A stretch of 64,000 bases of DNA, from contig JASSKH010000020.1 in the NCBI GenBank assembly GCA_031763025.1, forward strand, positions 10,290,528 to 10,354,527, read 5' to 3'. Below the pieces are notes generated by a model. That model searched no databases. It worked only from the letters and a program-made list of their open reading frames with translations, and was not told the origin of the DNA. Every line of letters starts with the position of its first letter. The first letter of the stretch is position 1. Positions 34,200 through 45,660 of this stretch are shown one piece after another. The translations under genes and the position numbers were made by a program. Origin of the DNA: Macrocystis pyrifera (lineage: Eukaryota; Sar; Phaeophyceae; Laminariales; Laminariaceae).

Positions 34200-35100
34200 C
34201 CTCTCTTGGGAAAATCCGGCCAAGCTACTCGGGCGAAGTGGGGAACGCCTTAGGGCTATGGTCTATATCACGGAGGCGATAGTCCCAGCCGCCTTCGTCC
34301 CGCATGCCAAGGCGCCGCCGATACCCGTGGCCGGAGGGTGCCGGCAAAGGACGAGCAGGCGTTGTACGATACGACAGGCAGCACCCACTACCGCACGCCG
34401 AGGGAGTGGCGCCACGAACGGGCGCTCTACGTCTCGCACTACAGACCAGTGCATAGCAGGGGTCGGCGAGAGGGGGTGTGTAACCGCACAGGCTAGCGTG
34501 CTGATCCGGCAAGAGGAGGATATGGCGCGGAGGGAGGGGGCGAGCCGCCGCAGGTTCCCGAGCTTGCCTCTTTCCAAGGTTTTTGCGTTGTGGAACGTGT
34601 GCAACATCCGCATGGCGGATTTCTACAAGCCACCGCTGTACGATGTTGTGGATGACGATGGTATGGAGTACACGGACGACTTCAACTACGAGGAGCTTCC
34701 TACGGAGAAAATTGTGCTGGGAGTATGTGAGTCGTTGATCGTTTACGGACGTACCGAGTTACGGATTGTTTCATTAATGTAATTTTTCCACAGATATCTC
34801 TGTTGCTTTTCATGGGATATAACACTGCTGACGCAAAAGAACGGTATTTTGTAGCGTTTGCATGTGATTGGTATTTCGTGTCTGCTGCTCTATACGATCA
34901 TCTGATGTGGACCTCGTCATGACCCGTTCTACCGCCAGATGAAACTGATGCCGGAGGCAACGACGATGCAGGCGGAGCCGAAGAATACAACGAGTTGTTC
35001 TGACCATCCTTTTGCCCGGAAGACGACACCGAGGGTCAAGCGCCACTAAGCGAAAGCGATAACCCAGTGAAGGGTGGGTCCAAAATGTATTTATAAAACA
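34200..35100 (+). pseudogene. Probable internal exons of the fusion gene
   Basis: Two plus-strand stretches look protein-coding: one around 34330-34490 ('ALYDTTGSTHYRTPREW') and one around 34500-34735 ('SKVFALWNVCNIRMADFYKP' and 'YTDDFNYEELPTEKIVLG'). The second ends at a possible GTGAGT donor (34727). They lie between the exonuclease and the 'RGTNS' part and are most simply more of the same gene, but I do not recognise the sequence. Confidence 0.35.
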
Positions 35101-35433
35101 AGAGTATGTAAGGGGTTGCGAGTTCGGCGCGTGCATTGCCAACCTGCTTACGAGTCGTGCTAAGATAGGGAAGGGTACTGTTGACGTCATTATTTTAGTC
35201 GCAAATGGCTACTCAACCGAAGAACTGCCCAGTATGTCGGCAATCCCATTTGTTTTTCTAACCGCCATTAGTGGCATGCCTGTTCAGAGTTCACGGCGTT
35301 GTTCATTGCGTTGCGCGTACCATGTTTGAAGGAGTATTTAGGGGCAACGTATCCTCATGAGCTACGCACCTGAACAATAAACAAGGCTCCCCGCGACAGT
35401 ATCGCCACACTTGCGTCCATCGATGTTCACTTT

Positions 35434-37041
35434 GTGTCCTCTACCTTTGGTCCCCAACAAATAGCGTTGCGTCGACCGTTGGTGCTGCGAGCTCCACCAC
35501 GGCCTCGGATACTTCCACGAGAATCAGGCGTCGAAGCGACTCCTCCCACTAACCTAAGCCTTGCAGGAACTTCAGGCACTATGCGTGTGGCACGCGCTAT
35601 GTTCGTGCGATTGGTCGCGTTCTTCGGAATGACGCGTATCACCAAGCTCATGTCTAAGGCACACGGAGCTTGTCTGCCATTCACGGCCATCCTCCGCGAT
35701 GCGTTCTGCACGTTCAACAAGGCCGACGTCCGGGCAACGGAGCGTGTGCTGAGGAACGAGGGAAATACAGATGCCTGAATCGCGGCAATGAAAGAGACGA
35801 ACTGCGCTTTGTTCTTGCGGAACGCGAGACGCCGAGTCCCGGGCTCACTCATCCTTCTGCGACGGTCAAGGACGTCGTGGACGCAAGGACTGGCGAAGTG
35901 CTTCTGTCCCCAGCAGCGATGAAGGCCGTTGGCCTGGTACGCGAGCACATCAAGTTTTCATGCTTCAGCGACCCAGACGGGATACCGCTCCACTTCGAAC
36001 GCGGCAAGTCATCGTCCGGACTTCCGTACTTCCGTTGCGTCCGTGGCACCAACAGCACGGAGGTAAGTGGCACTTGCTTGGCCGGGAATGGGTGGCTGGC
36101 GTTTCTTGAGTGCATAACCTACTGTAGTGGTAACATCACATTTATATGATTTGTTGTGTAAACGTGGTAAAATGCGCGCTCTACTCGTTTGCACAACAGT
36201 TGGTTACTGCTCACTTAAATCGGTCGAAGCATTCCGCAGTTGCTTTCGGCCCATGAACAATCAACGACCTGGCCCAAAACCGTTCCTATCTTTTCGTTGC
36301 ATTACTCGTCTTTAGGGCTACCACCGGTATCTTCGCACCCTCTTCGCGAACTTCTCCGCGTCCCCGTGGGTAGCGAACTCGGTGTTAGTGGAGTTCAACC
36401 ACCGGTGGAACGTGAACATGGCGGTCGACAACCGTGGAATGTCAGCAGATATTGGGGGCTTTAGCCACCAGTACATGATTGACCCAACCCAGCGTGTCAC
36501 GGCGCCGTGGTATCCTGAGCGTCCACTGTACTCGGAGCGGGTTTCACCGGTGGATTTCGAGGACAGCGGCGAGAGGACGGATTTGGCGGCTAGTGTTTTG
36601 ACCTTCGATGGTTGAAGACTGCTTGCAGCCCGAAGTGGACGACGATGACTGTACTGCCAGCAACGGCACGGACCGCATTGACCAACGCGCCCGCCTGTCC
36701 GGCAGCTTGTACCCTACGCCAGGCAGTATGCTTCTCTCATGAACCACACACTGCCATTGACGCCGATAACCACGGTGGCTGAGAAGGCGAAATTTAGGCA
36801 GGAGTACTTCCAGTATGTTCGACCCCAAGGAGGGGCATCGGCGCGCGATCACCAGACGTTAGACTGCCAGACATGGGCAGCGGACTGGAACGCGGGGTGT
36901 GCGCTCTCGGAGAAAAGTGAGAAGTTCTTCGGGATAGGAAGAAAGCCAGACAACTTCAGAGCTACGCTTCGACGTTTGCAGAACATGCCAACTTTGTCAA
37001 CACCATGGCTCCCGTTAAGGAACACCACCGTGGGCTCGTGA
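35434..37041 (+). pseudogene. C-terminal part of the transposase-like fusion gene
   Basis: Frame 35434-35778 has 'MTRITKLMSKAHGACLPFTA' and 'LRDAFCTFNKADV', resembling the Asp/His-containing helix after the catalytic core in the remembered family. After a frameshift, 35670-36062 has 'ELRFVLAERETPSPGLTH' and 'GLPYFRCVRGTNSTE'. A GTAAGT...TTTAG intron (36063-36315) leads to 'GYHRYLRTLFANFSASPWVA' and 'VEFNHRWNVNMAVDNRG', ending at TGA 36613. Frame 36739-37041 gives 'TWAADWNAGCALSEKSEKFF'. The intron boundaries fit exactly in phase. Confidence 0.6.
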
Positions 37042-37099
37042 AGGAGATGAGGCAGTAAGCGTCGGCGGAGAGTTTCCACAATTCCATCGCCACGCCCCA

Positions 37100-39040
37100 A
37101 ATGCCTGCTCCCGAACCCTCTGCTCGGATCTCGTTCAGGTCATCAGTGGTTGCGGCCGGGGCGGCGGGGAACAGGGCGCGGGCGGGGGCGGGGGCGGGGG
37201 GCGGGGGGTGGGAAACCTATTGAGGGTGGGTGTCACCATGGGGGGGTGGGCGGAGGGAATGGTGGTCATTTACCCGTCAATAACTTCAGGGGTTGCCGAA
37301 CGTGAGGACACCACAAGGGTGCATGGCCTCAACACCACCCTGGACCCCGCTCTGGACGGTTCCGTTGCACCGTGCCTGCTGACCAGTTGCGACCACAGCC
37401 GGATAAGGCGTACGTCAAAGCGTACAAGAAAAAGGCCTTTTCGCCCTTCGAGTGCTGTGTGTGCCTTGGCTCCTACGAAGTATCTTGAAGAGACCAAGCG
37501 TGGTCGCGGGCTGCGTGTTATGTACGTAAATCGAGCGAACCAGGCGGAGGCTGAATACCATTTGTTGGTACCAACGTTTAGCCAAAAACGCCTGTTATGA
37601 AGATTTTGTGCAAATATCGCTAAACCTACCTACAGTTTATTTTTTATTTTTGTCAGGGGGGGGCTAACATCGCTCAGGCTTAGAGGGTTCGTTTCTTAGG
37701 GCGAGGTTTTGCTTGGAGAGGGCCAGATGACTGTAAATCGTAGATGGTGCATTTCTGTGCGTTGTGCCGTTAAATGCTGTGGATTTTGTATAGATACAAG
37801 ATTTGCGTTGTAAACGACTCGAATAAAATGAGAATCCTGGTACACAAGAGTTCGGTGAATCGTGTTTTGTCATTACTTATCACGACATCTTTTCATTCTA
37901 TAGAGCTGTCAGTATGTCGCTGATGTCGCACTTATTGCGTTTATTTCTTTGAGGTTGCCTGCTTTGACCGCGCCGCCTTTACAACCCCTTACCTGCAACA
38001 AAACACCGACCCAACCACTTCATCCGAATAGTGCCAAAGATTGAAACGTAAACATCCGCTTGTCAATTGGAAATTATCTCGAAGGGCTACCTACCATTTC
38101 TTGAAATCTACTTATATCGCTGTGAAAGTTTTTCTGCTCTTCTATCATGATACCATGAACACAATGGAAACAGAGTACTTATATGTACTGCTGTACTGAT
38201 AGGTAATTTTACACATTATATAAGTGAGGAGTAAAAATGAGATAGTATACGACAATAAGAAATTCCAGATCCTTTGTATCTTTGTACTGTTATTACGTGT
38301 GGAATACATTTTCAATAATAAGAAACCCAACCTGGGCCGATATTCTTGTTTCTTAATTTTACTTAGGGCTAATAAGTGTTTGCGCTGAACACTCCCGAGA
38401 AAAAAACGCCTTTATATTTTTTCGCGCTTCGAGCGAAACATCTATGTATGTATTTGGACCCCTACCTATGGTCGCTGAGCCTTTGTGAAACACAGTCGCC
38501 ACGGTCTCTCTCTTGGTTTTTAGGATGTGAGCTTGGAAATAGGACCTAGGAGGGTTGGCGAGAGACAAACAGTACAGTAGTAGGCCAATCAACAGCAGTG
38601 CATAGGAGAGACGACGTAAAATGTACTGGGAAATGCTGTTGGGATACAGGTTACGGGTAATAAGAGGGTTGGAACGAGTACGTTGGAGAGAGCCAGTTAA
38701 AAGTACTGCTCTTGTTCTGCCTCTCGGCACTGGGGAGGGACGTTGGTCACCCGAAAGTAGACGGTAGATCAGCTCTTCCCATGAGAACTGATACAATAGG
38801 AACAATATATTGGAGCAGTTGGAAAGGTGAGACGAGCCAAGCGGGAGGGGTCGCCCCCGCCCCCTCTCGTCAGTTCTTCGTTCTCCCTCAACATCAGCCC
38901 ACCTGCAGGAAGATAATAATACGACTTTTCAGCTACACTCTCGATCCGCCTACTGCACGTACTCCACGAACATCAGCACACATCACTGCACTGTTCATCG
39001 CACATCATCCGCGTACAACAGTTTATTTCTCCACAACCGG
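37100..39040. other. GC-rich patch, then AT-rich DNA without a recognised gene
   Basis: 37160-37215 is almost only G with C (GGGGGC repeats). A 130-codon frame at 37208-37600 and a 148-codon minus-strand frame at 38359-38805, with one hydrophobic stretch 'YALLLIGLLLYCLSLA', show no recognisable domain. I cannot support either as a gene. Confidence 0.35.
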
Positions 39041-39388
39041 TGTAAGGTGTTCTAATAAGGCAGCAAATTATTACACGAAAGGGAACGGGGATTTTTTTTC
39101 TTTCAGAACTTTTCGGTTTCATTTTAGTGCTGCTCTGCCGTGCTGTGCTTTATCTTTCGTACATAATATTAATAGTACAGACACAGAGCACATCGAAAGA
39201 AAAAAATAAGTACCCTGCCCGGGGTATGTACGTACGTACGACATGTGAGCAAGCGTAGCGAAAACCCGCCCGCGACGCGAAGCGTATGTGGCGTCTGAGC
39301 TGTTTCCTCCCGAAGCATGGCGGCGGGACTCTTGGCATTGTCAAGTCGCCAGTTTGACTGCTGCACAGAAGTCCAAAAAAAAACAATA

Positions 39389-39798
39389 GAGTGTTTGCGA
39401 TAGAGGTAAAAACAAAAAAAAAAACTTTACTTCCGCTAAAAAAAAGTGAATTTCCTTCCCTTCCTGATTTCGGTGTGTTTGCGAGTGAGGTAAATCAAAT
39501 CCTGCAGGCGACGCCTCCGAAAATAAGAAGGGAAGTGGGGAGGTGAGGCAACGCGGCAAACAAAAAAAGAACGAACGCTGTGAACAAAAAAAAAGGGGTG
39601 CGAGTAGCAACGGCAGCCCAGCAACGTTTCGGCGGCACAGTTGACCGCGAAGCCACCACAGCCATCCCACGACTACAAGCAGCGATAGCAGCTAGCTGGC
39701 GCTAGACGCAGCTAGGGGCAGCGCGAGCAACAAAAACAAACAGCGTCAGCACCAGCACCAGCAAGCACCAGCACCAACCAGCTTCCATTTTTGGATTG

Positions 39799-39847
<49 letters not shown>

Positions 39848-40476
39848 GCTCGGCCTACGCACGCCACAGCGCCGGCGCGCTCCGCTCCGCCGCCGCCGTC
39901 GCCGCCACCGCTGCCGCTGCTGCCGCTGCTGCTGCTGCTGCTGCTGCTGCGGGCCGTAGTATGGTGAAATCGAAATGATACACGAGCTGTCATGCTGTCG
40001 CGCTCTCTACGAGCACGAGTACGAGTACGAGTGTGAATACAGTACGAGTCCTTTTTTGGGACGACGCATCCTCCACGTCGTCACCAAGCGGGCGAAAGCG
40101 TGTACCGTAGCAGCGGCGGCGACCCGCTGGCACGATCCAACGCCGCTCGTGCGCGCTATACTCAAGCTACACCTCTCGAGCCTCTGTGCTCCCAGCGGTT
40201 GTCGTGATGTGTACGAGTAGCAGCATGGTGGCATGGAAGATGCTCGGTGTTTTGATCCTTCGAGATTTGAGTTGCGTTCTGCGTCGGGATAATGCTCGGT
40301 GCGTGTAGGCCAATGAAACAGAGAGCCAAAAGTTACCGTAACTTTCGCTGAAATCCTTACTTCGCTGAAGTCTTTTCCGGCCGTTTTTTCAGAAATTTAC
40401 CTCAAAAATTTACCTCGGGAGAATTTTTAGAGAAGTAAAAGTAAAAAAAAAAAAAATCGCAAACACTCCAATATTC
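39389..40476. mobile_element. hAT-like non-autonomous element inserted in repeat T
   Basis: Left end 'gagtgtttgcgatagaggtaaa' and right end 'atcgcaaacactc' are inverted. 'caata' flanks both sides (about 39384-39388 and 40471-40475). The interior has CTG/GCT tracts and no transposase frame. 'GTGTTTGC' ends resemble hAT TIRs, but hAT duplications are 8 bp and only 5 bp are clearly shared here, so the superfamily is uncertain. Confidence 0.55.
39790..39955. repeat. CTG/GCC triplet tracts
   Basis: About 16 nearly uninterrupted CTG repeats at 39798-39846, followed after a GC-rich spacer by interrupted CTG/CCG repeats to 39950. They encode poly-Leu/Ala on plus and poly-Gln/Ser on minus. An isolated 93-codon minus frame (39712-39993) with Ser, Gly and Gln runs is explained by the repeats. 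Confidence 0.9.
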
Positions 40477-40595
40477 AATCATGGACCTCCGACCGTTTCG
40501 CATAATTTGATGTATTTCTCCTTCCTGAGCGAGCGTAGCGGGCTGCGCAGGCCGCCCGCGGAGCGAAGTGCCTAGTATTAATAAATTTATTAAAT

Positions 40596-40860
40596 AATTC
40601 AGATGTGAGTTCGACTGATTAAATGAGTTGACACTCAACTTTGCAAGCTGCGTAGTACGACGTATTGTCTATATTCCATATTTACCGATTTTTACAAGTA
40701 TTTTAGAAAAATTTGAAATAATCAGGTATGTATTTCCTTGTCAAAGGCCAGGGGCTCCCCTGGATACTGCCCGGGTCAACAGGACAATTTAAAATAATAA
40801 TTTTGCGCACTGACACGAACATAGGCATAATACTCTCCCAGTAAATGTTGCCGTAGGTCT
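40596..40860 (-). mobile_element. CAGCTG-TIR family, copy 2 (inverted, one end missing)
   Basis: Carries 'gtgagttcgactgattaaat' and 'aactttgcaagctgcgta' at its left end and the core in reverse, 'actgcccgggtcaacaggac', at 40768. The other terminal repeat is absent; similarity fades near 40860. Non-coding. Confidence 0.7.
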
Positions 40861-40869
40861 TGACGACGT

Positions 40870-42210
40870 GTACAAGTACGTGTTTGTTACTTAATCTCTC
40901 TATCGCACATGTTCTTGGCCTCTTCTGCTCTTGATGTATACGTGAAAAACGTAGCAAGCCCACACCTGTAGATTTGCAGAAGAAGGTGATCCAATAGCGC
41001 AGGAGGTTGATGTTCCGTGTTTTCTGCAGGCAGGCTAGCGAGTGGAAGCATTTTAATCCTACAGCTCCTTGTTCCATCTCAGACGTTCTACCAGTCAATA
41101 CGATCACAAGAAGAGCTGGATCCCAAAGCTCGCCCTGCACACGACGCCAAGAAGATGGAGACAAAAGCTAAAACTGAACGCGAGCGTCACTCAACAGCCT
41201 CCTGGCGTGTTGATTATTTCGAATCTCAACGAAGTCCGGTCCTTGAACATGGTCCGCCGGATCTTGATTGCAGGATTTAGATTCTCGTACATGAACGTAC
41301 CTATTTATTATTGAACATGAACAATGACCTAGGACGTATGAGGATTATTTGGCATGTTGTATCTGGATTTTACATGCCACAGCAGTACCAAGCGATGGAT
41401 CTTGCTGTAATATTTAAAGCATCGTTCATGCCGGTATATGTGCTCCATGGGAACACTGACTTATTATTTGTAAATAATTATGATCGCATCTAAAGAAGAT
41501 CCTGTGTAGGTTGTGGGGGGTGTGGTCGGTGATGTAGGTGGCACGTACGACCGTGGTGTACGTGGTGGCGTTGTACCCGCGTATGGTAATCTGAGGCATG
41601 TGGGTGGATAAAATTTCACACCACCGACGGCCCCTTTCATTTTGTTGGTCGTTGCGTGGTGTTGGTGTGGATGTTCAATCGATTGCAACGTTGGTTCCAA
41701 TGCACATCAATAAATCTGTACTCCCGTCGCACTCCTCCTGTTGTTTTCGAGACCTGACCTTCGGGTGCACGTATTTGTTCAATAAGTACTGCTCGGTAGT
41801 GATTTGAAGTGGAGACTCAAGGAGCGCTGTTATCTGTACCAAGTGCGCCGCTTGGTATGCTCGACCGCTGCTACTAAAGAGAATCGATCATCTATCTACT
41901 GTGGCCCGTCTGCATCGTATCTCAGGTGTGTGCATGAACATCATTTATTTCTAGAAGAAAGTCTTTCGTACTGGCATGTATGAAGAGCAGGAGAAGTCAC
42001 CATTATTGCGAATTTGCGATGTTCACATACGCATGCCGCATCAGGACTACCGGCCATCAGCCAACACCATGAACACCGAGCTTGGGACGGACATGTAATG
42101 GCCTACGTACAACATGTACAGGATGTATGACAAAACATAAGAACAGAGTACGGAGGAGGTATTGAATAATACACCTCTGCTCACCATAAGTGAAAATATA
42201 TATATTTTAA
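40870..42210. other. No recognisable gene
   Basis: Short overlapping frames without domains. GTG-rich stretch at 41505-41580. Nothing supported. Confidence 0.4.
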
Positions 42211-42215
42211 TAAAT

Positions 42216-42470
42216 TTTGAAATACGTCAGCTGTGAGTTCGACTGAAATATTTTATAAATTTTGAAATACGTCAGCTGTGAGTGCGACTGATTAAATAGT
42301 TGATACTCAACTTGGCAAGCTGCGTAATACGCCTCGTCTATATTCGGAAAAATCATGCTGTACTTGGATCAGGTTGAATTCAAGCGGAAACGCAACCATC
42401 CCGACGTGTGCGAACAATTCACGCAACTTGCAAGTAAAGTTGAGTATCGAGCGATTGGTTGAACTCACAG
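42216..42470. mobile_element. CAGCTG-TIR family, copy 3 (short, with duplicated left end)
   Basis: The left end 'aaatacgtcagctgtgag' occurs twice (42220 and 42264), 44 bp apart, then 'gatactcaacttggcaagct'. The right end is the inverse, 'caacttgcaagtaaagttga...gaactcacag'. The central core 'gacccgggcagc' is absent, so this is a deletion derivative of about 210-255 bp. Confidence 0.7.
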
Positions 42471-42479
42471 CCCTTACAT

Positions 42480-43960
42480 CCCGTACCAAATACTACTGCT
42501 GTGGAAATGTCAATCGTGTGACACGTAATAACTCCTGCAAATTCAGCACCATCTCATACCTACGAACAACAATAATACCTCTCAAAATACTATCTTGACA
42601 CCTATCATCCCGTACTATCTACTGCAGCTACTGCAGCAGCAGTAGATAGTGGCATTCACATGGACATGAACGCTCTGGTTCATTTGTACTCAAACTACTG
42701 GTACGATCAAGCCCTGATAATTAGCAAAGTACCACGGGCAACAACATACACAGCTAGCATATATAGGACATAAGAAATGTCTATACCCCATACGTGCGTC
42801 CTATGACCACGGTGCAGCAGTACTGCTGTACCACTACGTACATATTCGCAATGACCTGACATCATACGGACCTCTTTGCATACATATGCATGCATATATG
42901 TCTATCACGACACCCCAGGGTACCTCATAAACAACAATAATACGACCCCAACCTCAGGGATAGCACGAGAATTCAATATGAACATCTTTGTACGAACATA
43001 TTTCGCTCACCAGGTGCCGAAACCAAAATAGATGCACACATATGCCTGAAAAAATGAAAAGAGTATATATGTCTCTGAAGTACGGTATATAATATAACTT
43101 TTTGCTGGAAAAATCTTGGAATAAGAGCTATGCCAATGGGAAAAACGAAGTATCAATAATAAAAAGTTTGAATTCCAAAGATACCTGCCATTTTTTTTTA
43201 GAACACGCTTCCTATGCTATGGGCATCACGTTCAGAAAAAAAAAAAAGTTCCCAACTTTGGAAAAGCCTGGAAAAAGCAAATCTGGGGCCGATGTTGGGC
43301 CAAGATCGGCTTGAGAAAAGCTCAGGCCGATCTTTGGTTCGAGGCGGCGAGATTCCGAGTCCTCGGCAGACATCGATCGACAAAACCAACGATTGCGTCA
43401 TGAATTCTGAACGGAGTGCGCTCGTTAGGGGCTCCGACCCACCCTTGGGTCACCGTCTTCACACAATGGCCAGTGACGTGCGGCGGGCGCTGGCCAGGCG
43501 TACCATATAAAAACAAATAGCCGCTGGTGTGTACAAAACAGAATACAAAATTTCTCGATCCGTCTCGAATGACAAAAAACAGGCTTTTTTTCAGGTTTGG
43601 GAGGATATACCGCAGGACGCCGCCGGCAAGCTCTCGCCACCTAGAGCATGTATTCATTTTCTATCTTCGATGCCGCCGTCTATACTCGTTGGCCTTGCCC
43701 GACACCAAACGGGTTGGCCTTGGGCTGAGTCTATATCGAGATCGAGCATCTATCGTCGCACGAGCTGATTTTTATCAGCGTGTTGACAATTTGCAACGAG
43801 AGAATACAAATTGCGCCGCCTGCAGCCGTTAGAAAAAAAAGAAGGAAATATCAAACATTTTTTTCTTTTTTTTACCACAGCGGCGGTACGAGGATATTTT
43901 CGGCTATTTTTTTTAAGCAATATTCTTGAACAAACTTTTGAACTTCGCGTTGCCGTTGGC
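42480..43960. other. No recognisable gene
   Basis: AT-rich. Overlapping frames up to 111 codons near 43300-43660 have no domain. 'cagcagtagatag'-type motifs recur near 42640. Confidence 0.4.
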
Positions 43961-43965
43961 ATAGG

Positions 43966-44325
43966 TCTTAGTTCGACTGATTAAATAGTTGATACTCATG
44001 ACAACTTTGCAAGCTGCGTACGTAAAGTAAAAAGGTTTCACATAAATGTTGCAACGTCATATCATGCTCCCTTGTTCGGGATATATAGTATCAGTGCGCA
44101 GAAGGATTACTCAAAATTGTCCTGTTGACCCGGGCAGCATGCAGGGGAGCCACTGGCCTATGTCTTTGACAAGGAATTACATATTGTAGAAGGTGCGCTT
44201 TCGGCTTAATATCACACTCCTAAAATTCAGTAAAAATGGAATGTAGACGAGACGTATTACTACGCAGCTTGCAAAGTTGAGTATCAATAACTTAATCAGT
44301 CGAACTCACAGCTGACGTATTTCAT
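43966..44325 (+). mobile_element. CAGCTG-TIR family, copy 4 (360 bp, both ends)
   Basis: Left end 'gttcgactgattaaatagtt' and right end 'aacttaatcagtcgaac' are inverted, as are 'aactttgcaagctgcgta' and 'tacgcagcttgcaaagtt'. Core 'cctgttgacccgggcagcat' at 44121. Similar in plan to copy 1 but 470 bp shorter. Confidence 0.8.
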
Positions 44326-44399
44326 AATTTTATAAAAAAAATGTATACCATACTAAAAACTCAACAACACTCAATCATTAATATATGTAAATAATTGTG

Positions 44400-44698
44400 T
44401 GAATGAAAAGGCTTCGACATGTTGCAACGTCATATCATCCTCCCTTGTTAGGGTTGTATAGTATCGGTGTGCAGAATGACTATTTTAAATTGTCCTGTTG
44501 ACCCGGGCAGCATCCAGGGGAGCCGCTGGCCTATATCTTTGACAAGGAATTACATATCGAATACGCGCGTTCGATTTATTACAACACAATACTTGTAAAA
44601 TTCGGTAAAAATGGAATATAGACGAGACGTATCACGCAGGTTGCAAAGTTGAGTATCAACTGTTTCATCAGTCAAACTCGCAGATGACGTATTTCATA
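44400..44698 (+). mobile_element. CAGCTG-TIR family, copy 5 (left end missing)
   Basis: Starts within the family interior ('gttgcaacgtcatatcat') and runs through 'cctgttgacccgggcagcat' to the right end 'ttgcaaagttgagtatcaac...gatgacgtatttcata'. It sits 75 bp after copy 4 in the same orientation and most resembles it and copy 6. Confidence 0.75.
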
Positions 44699-44709
44699 AA
44701 ATAATAAAA

Positions 44710-45048
44710 AATGCTTACCTCACACAGGTGGCCACTGGATCACCTTGGGAGCGTACTCTTCTTGTGAACCTGCAGTAAAAACATCTTGATTGAGCCACAA
44801 ACCTCAAGCTCGATCATTGTCAAAGGCAAACGTTCACAAAGTTCCTCGCTTATCGAATATATATGCGTCGCAATGTACTCAGGTTGGAAAACGTACCAGG
44901 TCAAAGTGCTCTGTTTCTTGTTACGGTTGTTCAACGTTTGGCTGCTGCCATGTTGCACCATAGAGGTGTTACCATTGAGTGATACCTGATACATACATAT
45001 TTTTCTCTGGGTACCGTGTGAGGTGTATACCTGACACGGAGACCCCAT
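44710..45048 (-). pseudogene. Degenerate repeated coding fragment, copy 2
   Basis: A 102-codon minus-strand frame containing 'STLTWYVFQPEYIATHIY' and 'KMFLLQVHKKSTLPR'. Its DNA matches 3540-3730 and the equivalent peptide there has 'TLVWYVSEPEYIV'. Two independent copies with peptide-level similarity suggest a once-coding repeat. It may begin or end at splice sites ('ctgcaggttc' read on the minus strand). Family unknown. Confidence 0.4.
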
Positions 45049-45331
45049 CCCATGTTATTTACTTACGAAGACACTGAGCACACGGAGGAAGGCCGCGGAT
45101 AAATTCGAGACTGTCAACAACCGTTAACGGCCTCTCTAGTTGGAAACGGGGCAATCGACTATCATCGGGATGACCTCTGGAAAGCATTTACTGCTGTAGA
45201 ACGCCCGAAATCACCCGTGTTGCGCTGTCCATAAAAATATGATATTCCAGGGGCGCCCGGAAAAAGCAAACACGAACCGTGACACAAACTTCTACGTATA
45301 TACGTTTATTTCGCTAGACAGAGGGGGTTCA

Positions 45332-45660
45332 TTTTTTTTTGTTTTTTTTTATCATCACTTTTACTTTCCAGCCCACTCGTAGGAGGTTTTACCCTCGACG
45401 ATCTTCTGGACAAGCCGTGGTCACAGGTGTTCTCCCTTCTCCCCCCCGGTACGTGCCTTTAGTTTTTATCGCGCATAGGGTTCAGCATTCCCACTGCTCG
45501 TCGATTTTCATCGAATGTACAGCTAACTCACGCTCTCGCGCTTTCCGCTAATCAATTTTATGCAAGAAAAAGTCCCTATGAGCATGCACTCGGTGAGACT
45601 CGAACTCACGAAATTGATCTTGATTGGCTCGCGGACCACCTACCAAGCCACCGGGGAGAA
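45332..45660 (-). mobile_element. tRNA-derived SINE, copy 1
   Basis: Read on the minus strand it begins near 45655 with 'ggtggcttggtaggtgg', matching the RNA polymerase III A box (TGGCNNAGTNGG type). Then comes 'gagttcgagtctc', matching the B box (GGTTCGANTCC). Around the B box, GTGAG and CTCAC pair to form a perfect five-base T stem with a seven-base loop. A unique body of about 230 bp follows and ends in 'aaaagtgatgat' plus an A-rich tail (45332-45350 on plus: T runs). It lacks a proper acceptor stem, so it is not a tRNA gene. Second copy at 46925-47253. Confidence 0.8.

Larger units (their letters stand above)
29014..37041 (+). pseudogene. Multi-exon transposase-like / DEDDy exonuclease fusion gene, degenerate
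   Basis: Blocks in consistent order with matching intron phases. N-terminus: MGRNKGSKLKAGQ (29014), then low-complexity Gln/Asn/His and Gly runs, up to a GTGGGT donor at 30385. Intron 30385-30589 (phase 1) leads to 'DPSPFFLKAVFARIPEYLFP' and 'GILCPRRGRKGKTDGW'. Then 'YTCNWC', 'FNAWDPACLERLPEYV' and 'FPFILTHRSGIDIRLVDRLA' (31158-31381), and 'GWILAGDASFKFAKIIRLG' with 'VCGIFAVFNEYEQ' (to 31932). Exon 32073-32193 ends 'LPVFWIS' and joins 'DDCCADRPMLQRAVGEL' (32414). A 3'-5' exonuclease follows, then a C-terminal 'RCVRGTNSTE'/'GYHRYLRTLFANFSASP' region (to 36615) and 'TWAADWNAG' (to 37041). I recall this order from the uncharacterised DUF6729/KDZ-associated proteins; the name is from memory. Frameshifts and stops make it a pseudogene as read. 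Confidence 0.6.
39046..40565 (-). repeat. ~1-kb repeat family T, copy 4, split by an insertion
   Basis: 39046-39388 is the reverse complement of the proximal family T unit ('gaagcatggcggcgggactct', shortened: 'catggcggcgggactct'; 'gacgcgaagcgtatgtggcg'). The remaining end of the unit, 'caatcatggacct...gcataatttgatgta', appears only at 40476-40510. The 1.1 kb between is a separate element with its own inverted ends. Confidence 0.7.

Noticed and set aside
38359-38805. 148-codon minus-strand membrane protein
   Set aside because: One hydrophobic stretch only, no recognisable family, no conservation evidence in the window.
45590-45655. tRNA gene on the minus strand
   Set aside because: A and B boxes and a T arm are present, but there is no matching acceptor stem and the homology continues 250 bp beyond; it is the head of a SINE.
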